64,000 bases of DNA from Sphingobium sp. AP49 (GTDB taxonomy: Bacteria > Pseudomonadota > Alphaproteobacteria > Sphingomonadales > Sphingomonadaceae). The position numbers and the translations under genes were made by a program. The DNA lies in assembly GCF_000281715.2 (NCBI RefSeq), contig NZ_CP124576.1:689501-753500 (forward strand), given 5' to 3'. The notes under the pieces are model-generated. The model saw only the letters and a list, made by a program, of their open reading frames with translations. It did no database searches and was not told where the DNA came from. This document shows, piece after piece, positions 27,463-36,500 of the stretch; position 1 is the first letter of the stretch, and each line of letters opens with the position of its first letter.

Positions 27463-29229
27463 ATGACATTTGCGCTGAACATTGCCCGATCGATCACAGG
27501 CCAGCCCTGGCGCTGGCGCGGCCTGGGGGCGGATGCCCGTTCGCCCGGTTATCAGCCCGACGATCTGGTGGCGCAATTGCTGCTGGCCCGCGGCTGTCCG
27601 CCCGACGGGGTGGAGGCGCATCGCAATCCGACCATCCGTCATTTCATGCCCGATCCCAGCCTGTTTCGCGACATGGATGCCGCTGCCGAGCGGCTGGCCG
27701 ATGCGGTCCAGCGCGGCGAGGATGTGCGCATCTTCGGCGATTATGACGTCGACGGTGCGACCAGCGCGGCGCTGCTGATCCGGCTGCTGCGCGACATCGG
27801 CCTGGATGCCCGGCCCTATATTCCCGACCGGCTGATGGAAGGTTATGGCCCCTCGGGCGAGGCACTGGTGCGGCTCGCGGGTGAGGGCGCGCAACTGATC
27901 GTCACTGTCGATTGCGGCGCGCAGGCGTTCGAGGCGCTCGACATGGCCAAGGCCGCCGGGGTCGATGTCGTCGTCGTCGACCATCATAAATGCGCCGCCG
28001 CGCTGCCGGTGGCGCTGGCGCTGGTCAATCCCAACCGACTGGACGAAAATGATGCCGCCGCCGTGCATGGCCATCTCGCCGCCGTCGGCATGGCCTTCCT
28101 GCTTGGCGCTGCGCTGCTGCGCACCTTGCGTGCGCGCGGCTGGTTCGCGACCCGAGCGGAACCGGCGATCATGGAACTGCTCGATATCGTCGCACTCGGC
28201 ACCGTCGCCGACGTCGCGCAATTGAAGGGGCTCAATCGCGCGTTCGTGGCGCAGGGGCTTAAGGTGATGGCCAAACGGCGTAATATCGGCCTTGCCGCGC
28301 TGATGGATGCCAGCCGATTGAGCCGCGCGCCGCTTTGTCACGATCTCGGCTTTGCACTGGGGCCGCGCATCAACGCCGGCGGGCGCGTCGGCAAAGCAGA
28401 TCTGGGCGTGCGGCTGCTTACCACCGAGGACCCGGCGGAGGCGGCGCGCATTGCCGCCGAACTGGACCGGTTGAACGAGGAACGGCGCGCGATCGAATCG
28501 ATCGTGCAGGAGCAAGCCGAGGCGTTGCTGGACGGACAGGGCAATCGCGCTGTGGCGCTGGTCTCGGGGCCGGGCTGGCATCCTGGCGTCATCGGCATCG
28601 TTGCCGGGCGCCTCAAGGAACGGGCCGGCCGTCCCGCCATCGTTATCGCACTGGACGAGGATGGCGTGGGCAAGGGCTCAGGCCGCTCTATCTCCGGCGT
28701 CGATCTGGGGGCGGCGGTTCTGGCGGCCAAGGACAGCGGCCTGCTGGTCGCGGGTGGCGGCCATGCGATGGCGGCGGGCCTTACCGTGATGGCGGACAAG
28801 CTCGATGCGCTAGCCGACTTCCTGGATGAGCGGCTGTCGGCTGCGGTCGCCCGTGCCCGTGACGATCGCGCTTTGCTGATCGACGCGGTGCTGGCGCCGG
28901 CCGGGGTCAATCCCGCCTTCGTCGCCGCGATCGAGGCGGGCGGTCCCTATGGCGCCGGCTGGCCCGCGCCGCTGATCGCTGCCGGGCCAATGCGTGTGAT
29001 CAAGGCGGATGTTGTCGGCAATGGCCATTTGCGGGCGATCATGGCTGGTGATGATGGCCGATCGATCAAGACGATCGCCTTTCGCAAGGCCGATTCGGAA
29101 TTGGGACAGGCGATACTTGGCGCGCCACGCGATCGGCGGCTGTGGGTTGCGGGGCGTGCGAAGATGGATGACTGGGGCAGTCGCCCGGCTGCGGAACTGC
29201 ATCTGGAGGATGCGGCCTGGGCGGATTAA
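27463..29229 (+). CDS. recJ: Single-stranded-DNA-specific exonuclease RecJ
   Basis: A 588-residue 5'-3' exonuclease of the DHH family, used in recombination and mismatch repair. The metal-binding motifs are DYDVDGATSAALL, VDCGAQAFE and the DHH motif VDHHKCAAALP near residue 172. The DHHA1 domain carries AGGGHAMAAGLTV near 430. The C-terminal OB-like domain ends the protein. It opens divergently from tamA across 150 bp, and a tRNA-Glu gene follows. Length and motifs are standard. Confidence 0.95.
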   Translation: MTFALNIARSITGQPWRWRGLGADARSPGYQPDDLVAQLLLARGCPPDGVEAHRNPTIRHFMPDPSLFRDMDAAAERLADAVQRGEDVRIFGDYDVDGATSAALLIRLLRDIGLDARPYIPDRLMEGYGPSGEALVRLAGEGAQLIVTVDCGAQAFEALDMAKAAGVDVVVVDHHKCAAALPVALALVNPNRLDENDAAAVHGHLAAVGMAFLLGAALLRTLRARGWFATRAEPAIMELLDIVALGTVADVAQLKGLNRAFVAQGLKVMAKRRNIGLAALMDASRLSRAPLCHDLGFALGPRINAGGRVGKADLGVRLLTTEDPAEAARIAAELDRLNEERRAIESIVQEQAEALLDGQGNRAVALVSGPGWHPGVIGIVAGRLKERAGRPAIVIALDEDGVGKGSGRSISGVDLGAAVLAAKDSGLLVAGGGHAMAAGLTVMADKLDALADFLDERLSAAVARARDDRALLIDAVLAPAGVNPAFVAAIEAGGPYGAGWPAPLIAAGPMRVIKADVVGNGHLRAIMAGDDGRSIKTIAFRKADSELGQAILGAPRDRRLWVAGRAKMDDWGSRPAAELHLEDAAWAD

Positions 29230-29332
29230 GCACGATTGCAATTTTCTTGCGCAAAGGGGGTTGACCGTTTCGCTGTCCCCGCCTAATTGCGCCCTCGCTT
29301 CGCAGCGCTGCCCATGAGCGGCGGCAACGAGC

Positions 29333-29407
29333 GGCCCCTTCGTCTAGCGGTTAGGACGCGGCCCTTTCACGGCTGAAACACGGGTTCGATTCCCGTAGGG
29401 GTCACCA
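29333..29407 (+). tRNA. tRNA-Glu (anticodon UUC)
   Basis: The cloverleaf is complete. The acceptor stem GGCCCCT pairs with AGGGGTC (one G-U pair), the anticodon loop is CTTTCAC with UUC at 29366-29368, and the T-loop is GGGTTCGATTCCC. CCA is encoded at 29405-29407. A bulged hairpin follows directly and may terminate transcription. It is the last gene before the CRISPR array. Confidence 0.97.
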
Positions 29408-29445
29408 ATCAAGCGACATTTCGCTTTGATTGTGGCTGATTTTTC
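29407..29445 (+). terminator. Probable tRNA-Glu terminator
   Basis: AATCAAGCGA pairs with TCGCTTTGATT (one bulged T) around a CATT loop, and a TTTTT run follows after about 8 bases. It begins on the last base of the tRNA CCA. The remainder, 29446-29575, shows no gene or clear structure before the array. Confidence 0.6.
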
Positions 29446-29575
29446 GAAATTGTAGCAAATATCATCCCCTGTGCGTTTTCGCATTTCGGGCACACACACG
29501 CATTTTCGCGATGGCTCGACTCGCCGCAATAGGCAGGCAACTTCTCGCTAATGAAGCATTGGGCGATTTACGGCT

Positions 29576-32186
29576 GCTTCCCATGGACCGCGATCTCTGA
29601 GCGGCTATGATCCCGGCATGCAGGGTTCGCGCCTGCGCCTGGTTGCCGCTGGACCGCGATCTCTGAGCAGCTATGATCTCGCTGAAGATCACGAAGTCCT
29701 GCGTCTCGTTGCCGCTGGACCGCGATCTCTGAGCAGCTATGATTGTCGCTGGCGGTCAGCACCTGCGCGCCGCGGTTGCCGCTGGACCGCGATCTCTGAG
29801 CGGCTATGATTTGGCCCAGGCGCGGAACAGCTCATGCAGAGTTGCCGCTGGACCGCGATCTCTGAGCGGCTATGATTGCGGGCACCTATGTGGTCATGGC
29901 CGTGCTGTTGCCGCTGGACCGCGATCTCTGAGCGGCTATGATCTTCTGTGTGATAGCCCGCGTCAACACATTGTTGCCGCTGGACCGCGATCTCTGAGCG
30001 GCTATGATAACGCCGGGCCAGTGCGATCCGTTCGGTGGGTTGCCGCTGGACCGCGATCTCTGAGCGGCTATGATAGGTCGCGTCCTCACCGAAGCGCCGG
30101 AACAGTTGCCGCTGGACCGCGATCTCTGAGCGGCTATGATCGCCCGCTGCGCCCAGCTGATCAGCTGCTCGTTGCCGCTGGACCGCGATCTCTGAGCGGC
30201 TATGATGAAGCGCACGCCGGGCAGCCGCACCAGATCGTTGCCGCTGGACCGCGATCTCTGAGCGGCTATGATTCCATCGATACGATGCGGTTGGGGATCG
30301 TGTTGCCGCTGGACCGCGATCTCTGAGCGGCTATGATCGCGCGCTCGTTCGCTGCGGGGCTTTTTGTGTTGCCGCTGGACCGCGATCTCTGAGCGGCTAT
30401 GATGCAAAAGAACCATGGACGCTGACATCGGGAGTTGCCGCTGGACCGCGATCTCTGAGCGGCTATGATGCTCGACAGCTTATAGTCGCTCCCCCAGCGG
30501 TTGCCGCTGGACCGCGATCTCTGAGCGGCTATGATCACTACGGCAGCGCTGGCTGCAGCGTCTTCGTTGCCGCTGGACCGCGATCTCTGAGCGGCTATGA
30601 TATACTCACCCGTGCTGTCATAATTAAGCACGTTGCCGCTGGACCGCGATCTCTGAGCGGCTATGATCTGGGCGGCCTATAAGCGTGATCGCGAAAAGTT
30701 GCCGCTGGACCGCGATCTCTGAGCGGCTATGATAGATTGCCCAGATGCTGGCGCAGCCGGTTGGTTGCCGCTGGACCGCGATCTCTGAGCGGCTATGATC
30801 AGCAGTTGCAGAGCGCCGTCGACTTCCTGGTTGCCGCTGGACCGCGATCTCTGAGCGGCTATGATGGGCGACGCGATTGCGGCGATGGCCAGTAGGTTGC
30901 CGCTGGACCGCGATCTCTGAGCGGCTATGATACAAGGGCTGGCAGGCCCGTGAGCTGGGCGGTTGCCGCTGGACCGCGATCTCTGAGCGGCTATGATGGC
31001 CGCGATCAGCGCCTGCGTCACGCTCGCGTTGCCGCTGGACCGCGATCTCTGAGCGGCTATGATTCTGGCGACGGTGATCGATCGGTTCGACGCGTTGCCG
31101 CTGGACCGCGATCTCTGAGCGGCTATGATCCAGCGCGGCCTTGAGCGTGCCGCCCGTGCGTTGCCGCTGGACCGCGATCTCTGAGCGGCTATGATTGTTG
31201 TGCAGTGCGCCCATGAAGTATTCCAGGTTGCCGCTGGACCGCGATCTCTGAGCGGCTATGATTCAGGCGCACCGCGACGCGCAGCTCCACCAGTTGCCGC
31301 TGGACCGCGATCTCTGAGCGGCTATGATCTTTTCGACCGCGCTGCGTGGCCGGGCCGAGTTGCCGCTGGACCGCGATCTCTGAGCGGCTATGATCGACCA
31401 GATCTGATCGCGCGGCGGCGGCGTGTTGCCGCTGGACCGCGATCTCTGAGCGGCTATGATCATCCTGCAGATCCTGACCGTCGCCGGCGAGTTGCCGCTG
31501 GACCGCGATCTCTGAGCGGCTATGATCCAGGGCGCGAGGGCGTGGGGCGAGAATGGGTTGCCGCTGGACCGCGATCTCTGAGCGGCTATGATCGCGGCAT
31601 CCCTTGCTCCAGTCGCCGTCGCGTTGCCGCTGGACCGCGATCTCTGAGCGGCTATGATTCCGCCGTCCAGCCGCGCAACATGCGGCACGTTGCCGCTGGA
31701 CCGCGATCTCTGAGCGGCTATGATCTCGACATGGGGGAGCCGTTCAAGGCGCAGCGTTGCCGCTGGACCGCGATCTCTGAGCGGCTATGATCGGCGACGC
31801 CATCGGCTACGACGCCAAGGCGTTGCCGCTGGACCGCGATCTCTGAGCGGCTATGATTTCGCTGCGATCAAGCCAGCGATCATCCGAGTTGCCGCTGGAC
31901 CGCGATCTCTGAGCGGCTATGATTTGAGGCGAATTTCAAGATCAACGCGCTGGGTTGCCGCTGGACCGCGATCTCTGAGCGGCTATGATCCTTTTGAGCG
32001 TCGAGGACGCCGGGATAAGGTTGCCGCTGGACCGCGATCTCTGAGCGGCTATGATCTCGTGCTGGCTAACGCTTCCCGCATGTCGTTGCCGCTGGACCGC
32101 GATCTCTGAGCGGCTATGATTAGGCCATGCGTCACCCCAGGACCGGCGCTGTTGCCGCTGGACCGCGATCTCTGAGCGGCTATGAT
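29576..32186 (+). CRISPR. Type II-C CRISPR array, 40 repeats and 39 spacers
   Basis: Repeats are 36 bp, beginning GTTGCCGCTGGACCGCGAT and ending CTCTGAGCGGCTATGAT. Spacers are 30 bp except three of 31 and two of 29. The crRNA strand is +, because tracrRNA at 37.0 kb pairs with the repeat in this orientation. Repeat 1 (29576-29611) differs at positions 2, 4, 7 and 8 only. Repeats 2 and 3 carry G28A. All others are identical, so the old end is on the left and new spacers probably enter on the right, next to cas2. Each repeat holds TGGACC-N16-TATGAT, a likely sigma-70 promoter firing about 6 bases into the next spacer. All spacers look different from each other. Confidence 0.99.
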
Positions 32187-32187
32187 C

Positions 32188-32232
32188 GAACCATGGATAA
32201 TGTATTGAAAAGCAATGCAATATCCATGGTTC
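32188..32232. repeat. Long hairpin at the young end of the CRISPR array
   Basis: GAACCATGGATA (32188-32199) and TATCCATGGTTC (32221-32232) are perfect 12-bp inverted repeats. The stem continues inward as TGTATTG/CAATGCA around an AAAAG loop. It begins one base after the last repeat. It could stop crRNA transcripts, insulate the converging cas operon, or mark the spacer integration site. No long T run follows on either strand, so simple intrinsic termination is uncertain. Confidence 0.75.
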
Positions 32233-32258
32233 TATCACTGTGAAAATCAGGCAAATCG

Positions 32259-32597
32259 CTAGAATAGAGCCAGCTGATCCGGATTTTTCCGTTGCCGCCG
32301 CCGGCGCTGTCCTGAAAATCGCACGATATTTTCATATTGCCGATCCGTGAAGCTGAGGATGTGAACATCACCACGATCGGGCAGGCTCGACTCGACCCGC
32401 CGCATATAGGTTTCGAACTGTTCCTTGCCGTTGCAAAAGCGAGCATAGACCGAAAACTGACTCTTCTCAAAGCCTTCATCCAGCAGGAACTCCCGGAATT
32501 TCGTGGCGGCGCGCGCCTGTTCCCTAGTTGTTACGGGCAAGTCGAACATCACGAAAATCCACATCAGCCGATATCCGCTCAATTGGCTCGCGCTCAT
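32259..32597 (-). CDS. cas2: CRISPR-associated endonuclease Cas2
   Basis: A 112-residue Cas2 that dimerises and bridges two Cas1 dimers in the spacer-integration complex. The ferredoxin-like first strand WIFVMFDLPVTT carries the conserved Asp D19, and FEKSQFSVYARFC and DVHILSFTDRQYENI follow the type II Cas2 pattern. The ATG overlaps the cas1 stop by 4 bases (ATGA). It is the last gene of the cas9-cas1-cas2 operon; only 26 bp separate its stop from the hairpin that borders the array. Confidence 0.96.
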   Translation of the reverse strand: MSASQLSGYRLMWIFVMFDLPVTTREQARAATKFREFLLDEGFEKSQFSVYARFCNGKEQFETYMRRVESSLPDRGDVHILSFTDRQYENIVRFSGQRRRRQRKNPDQLALF

Positions 32598-33517
32598 GGT
32601 AGCAATGCGTCGAGTCCGGCCAGTTCCAGCGCGGAAGGTGGGGAGGGAAGTACAATGTCTCCCGCCTGCCCGCTTTCAAAGGCACGCGCCAGGCTTTGCG
32701 CTGCCCGGTTTGCCGCGCCCGCTACGGTCGTCGTGCCGCTCGGTCCCGGCAAGTCGAGCGCGATCAATCCGGCAAAGGCGCGCTTGGCTTCGGGCGTTAC
32801 CGTATCGATCCCGCGCGCGACCAGTCGCACCGCCAACGCATCGACCAGTGGTCGGAACGGCTCGATCAGGTCGTCGGCGAGGGCAAAGGCGTTCGTCCGG
32901 TTGGCATGATGTACCCCTATCGAGGGGTGCAGACCGGCTGCGACCACGGCGCGTGCGCACAAGGATCGCAATACCGTATAGCCATAGTTGAGCATGGCGT
33001 TGATGTCCTCGGCCTCCCGATCGCGCCGGAACCCTTCCCCCATCAAGAGCGGCCAGTATCGGCGGGCGGCCTGCGCCTCGACATTGTCGGGGTCGCCCGA
33101 TCCCACGCGCCGGGCCAGCAAGTCGAAGGCCGATGCGGACATGCCGTTGGCGTCCAGCACGGCCGCCTGCCAGCGGATCTTGGCGATGATGATCCGGCGC
33201 CATAATTGCTTGGATAGCGGTTTGCCCGCCTCCCACTGCGCGCGCATCCGGCTGTTCTGGGCATGATGGCCCTCCAGTGGCAGGCATACGGCGACCGGCG
33301 CATGATTGCTGCCGCACAGCAGCATCACGGCCCCGCGCTGGGCCAGGGCGACGATCAAGTTGGTGGACCAGGTGATACCATGGGCATGGACGATGACGGC
33401 GGCAACATCGTCGAGTGGGATCCGTCCGACTTCCGTCCGATCCTCCGACACGATCAGGAAGCCGCGATAGGCCGAAAGATGGCGGCCATCGGTAGCAATA
33501 TCGACGATCCGGTCCAT
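32594..33517 (-). CDS. cas1: CRISPR-associated integrase Cas1
   Basis: A 307-residue Cas1, the metal-dependent integrase of spacer acquisition. Likely catalytic residues are E147 (DNVEAQAARRYWPLL), H203 or H204 (GVHHANRTNAF) and the acidic cluster D215/D216-E219 in ALADDLIEPFRPLVD. The N-terminal beta domain reads VDIATDGRHLSAYRGFL. It starts 21 bp after the cas9 stop. No csn2 or cas4 gene is present, which makes the locus subtype II-C. Confidence 0.97.
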   Translation of the reverse strand: MDRIVDIATDGRHLSAYRGFLIVSEDRTEVGRIPLDDVAAVIVHAHGITWSTNLIVALAQRGAVMLLCGSNHAPVAVCLPLEGHHAQNSRMRAQWEAGKPLSKQLWRRIIIAKIRWQAAVLDANGMSASAFDLLARRVGSGDPDNVEAQAARRYWPLLMGEGFRRDREAEDINAMLNYGYTVLRSLCARAVVAAGLHPSIGVHHANRTNAFALADDLIEPFRPLVDALAVRLVARGIDTVTPEAKRAFAGLIALDLPGPSGTTTVAGAANRAAQSLARAFESGQAGDIVLPSPPSALELAGLDALLP

Positions 33518-33538
33518 CGCTGTCCTGCTGTTTCTCGA

Positions 33539-36500
33539 TCAGCCCCGCGTCTTGCGGCGCGCGGTGCGGGCGGGAAATCCGGGGTCCAGAACCCGGCCGA
33601 TCTCGTCGATCCGAACCTGCCGTGCCTTGACTTTTTTCAAGCCGCCGCTCGTCGGCGCGAAATATTTGAACGGATCGTCATCATTGGACACCGCATCGCG
33701 CTTTTTCAGATCGCCAGCCTGTTGATGCTCAGCCAGCGTAATCTGTCCACTCTGGCCGAATTTCACCACCCGCATAAGCTTCCTGTCCTCACCTTCGCGT
33801 TCGATCGCCAGAAGATCATTCTGATGGAGGCTCAATATCTTTCGTGCAGCAGGGTGCGGGCGCGGGGGTTCGCTTGATTGATGCGCGTCGAACATGGATA
33901 TGACGCTGGACATCGCTTCACCTGCCTCATTTTTCCAATTGGTCACCCATTTCCCGTCCGGCAATTCCCACACATCATAACGATAGTTGGAATCGCCCTT
34001 ATAGCCTTTGTAGATGCGTCCATTCCGGTCCTTGATCGGGATGACGGTCAGCGGTTCGGTCACGCGCACGCGGCGCACGCCACCAAAATTATGCCATTCC
34101 AGCTTGTGAAATTCGGCCAGCGCCTTCTCGAAGGCCTTGCCCTCCAGCCCGTTCAAATGCTGATAGAGCGCGGCCTTCAGATCGGCGTCCCGGATGCGAT
34201 CCAGATCGGCAAGCTTTTTGAAACTCGACAACGGCACGCGCCGCACGACGATGCTGTTGCCCTTGGCATCGGTGTCGCCGGTGAAGCCATAGGCTGTGTC
34301 GTTATGCAGTCGACCGGCGGTCGCATCCTTGCCCTTTGGCAACCCCGCCTTGGACGCCGTGCCATGATCGGTGCGATGGCTGACGGTGATGCGGTTGACC
34401 GTCTCGCGTAACGCGTCGCGAAACCCGTCCCAGGGTTCCGGAATGATGATCCGTTCGCGACCTTCGGCCCCTTCCTGCCCGGATGCTCGCGCAATCGCAT
34501 TGAGCATCCCCCGATCGACGATCGCCACGACCACGGCGTCGATGGCATGATGCCGATGGTCCAGCCGGTTCTTGGCCTGATCCGCGCCGCCGCCGAAATT
34601 ATGGTCGGGCAGCAGGTCGTTGAGGCCCAGCTTGCGCCGCACCATTTCGGTTAGACGCCCCGGTGATACCCAGATATGGCCGCTGCCCTCGCCCTTTTCG
34701 GGATAAAGCGTCGCCAGATATTCGCGCGACAGCCGGGCGAGATATTGGGTGTCGACCAGATGACGCGCCTGAAAGCCGCCCTCGTCCCTGAATTTGTCCA
34801 TCGCGTCCGGCTCGAAACGCCAGCGCTTGTTGCGCGGCAATTGCGCCGCGCGCGCCGCAATCTCGTCCCAGCGCGCGCTGTGGCCCCAGGCATCATGGGG
34901 GGAGCGTTTGCGCTTTTCCCGATTGGCCTCGCGCAGGCAGACGATCTTGTTGCCATTGCTGTCGTCCAGCGTTGCGGCGAAGGGCAGGATGTGATCGACC
35001 TCGACCGCCGCAGAAAAGAGCATGTCGATGGAAATCTGCCGCCCGCTATAAATGCAGCGCCGATCCAGCACATTGGCGGGATTAAGTTCCTCCCACAGCT
35101 TGAGCAGTGCGCGGTTGGCGCCGCTGTCGGCCTGGCCGATGGCCAGTAGTTTTTCCGACCGCCGTTCCGCGGCGATCCGGTTGTCATTATTCTCGCGATT
35201 GATCCGTTTCTTGTCCTCATCGGTCAGCTTCAGCTCGCGCGCCAGTTCGATCGCGATCTCAGCGGGCGGACCATAGGCGCGGATCAGGACGTTGAGGATC
35301 CGGCGCAACTGGTTGAGTCCGATATGGACGGTCGGATTGGTGAGGCGGCCGACCCGCATCTCCTCCGGATCGGATGGATCTCCGGTCCCCGGCATGATGT
35401 GCCGTTCCAGCGCCACGCCATAATATGGCAACTGCGGCCGCCCCTTCGCATCCTCGAACACCTCGCCGGTCCGCCGGTCGCTATGATGGCCAAGACCCGC
35501 TTCGGTGACGGCTTCACTATAGACGAGCACGCGGTCGTCCTTTTTGCCATCGCGCAGTGCTTCGATCAGCTTGCGGGTCGCGGTTTCGCCGAACCGGCCA
35601 TAGCCGGGCGGCAGCGGGGCATTAGCGACAGCCCGTGCCTGCTCCGGCGTTAACGCATAGGTTTCGACCAGCCAGGCGCAAAAAGCCGCATCCTCCGCAT
35701 CGCTTTCGACAGCGTCCAGCCGCGCAAGGACATCCCATTGGGCTTCGATCGACAAATGGACCCAGAGATTGCCGAAGCGCGTCTTGCTCCCCATTACAGC
35801 CGCCACCTCGTCCCCTTTCAGGTCGGTGCGGTCCTCGCTCTCCTTGTTGAAGCGGGCGTCAGGATCGAGCTTCAACGCCTTGCGCAGGGTCGCGAAGCTG
35901 ACCTTGTTCTTGTCCTTGAGCTTCAGAAGCAGGATATCCCGCTCTTCCCGCGTCAGCCGCTGAGCAACCTCACCTGGTCGCACGATCATCAGCGCATTGA
36001 GTTCCTCCAGCAAGCGACGACGCTGGAACAAAGGGTGCGCCTTGGGCAGGCGTCGGTCGCCGGGGATCAAGCTACACATGCCAACCTGCGGCGCCTTCAA
36101 CGGCCGCTGATAGAAGATGATCTCATGCAATCGGTCATGGACATCATTGGTCAGCACATCGGGATGATGGGGCGCCTGCGCGGCCCAGATGGCATCGAAC
36201 TCCTCCTCCATCAGCGCGCGATCGGGATAGAAATCATAGCCGTCGCCCTTGGCATCCTCGCCGCTTTCGGGACGCAGCCGGGTGCGCACGGACTGTCCTT
36301 TCAGCCGACGCTCATGCAGCCATTTGCCGAAGGTCCAGCTTCCCGGTTCCGCACCGGCATCTGCTTCGTCCTCGGCGATGGCGTCGCGCGTCCGGTCGAT
36401 GCCGATGGCGATCTTGCCGGCATCGTCATCCGCCTTGCGATCGGCCTTGCGGTTCGACTTGAATCCGCGCCGCTGATTGAGATGGAATAGCGCGCGTCCC

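Noticed and set aside
27313..28581. N-terminal extension of TamA for about 420 residues.
   Set aside because: It is antisense to recJ and would bury the TamA signal peptide inside the protein.
29333..29407. tRNA-Glu 3' end as an attachment site for an integrated island.
   Set aside because: I found no second copy of the tRNA 3' sequence up to 37.4 kb and no integrase gene in the window.
29618..32109. Long open frames across the CRISPR array encoding repeated peptides such as AAGPRSLSGYD.
   Set aside because: They arise because the 66-bp repeat unit is a multiple of three and the repeat has open frames on both strands. The frames have no ribosome sites and end where spacer lengths change to 29 or 31.
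29576..32186. Leftward transcription of the array together with the cas operon.
   Set aside because: A leftward transcript would have the same sequence as the tracrRNA anti-repeat instead of its complement, and the tracrRNA terminator works only rightward.
33878..36490. Plus-strand frames opposite cas9 (for example 33878-34411 and 35738-36490).
   Set aside because: They are antisense shadows of the cas9 reading frame in GC-rich DNA with no initiation signals or recognisable domains.
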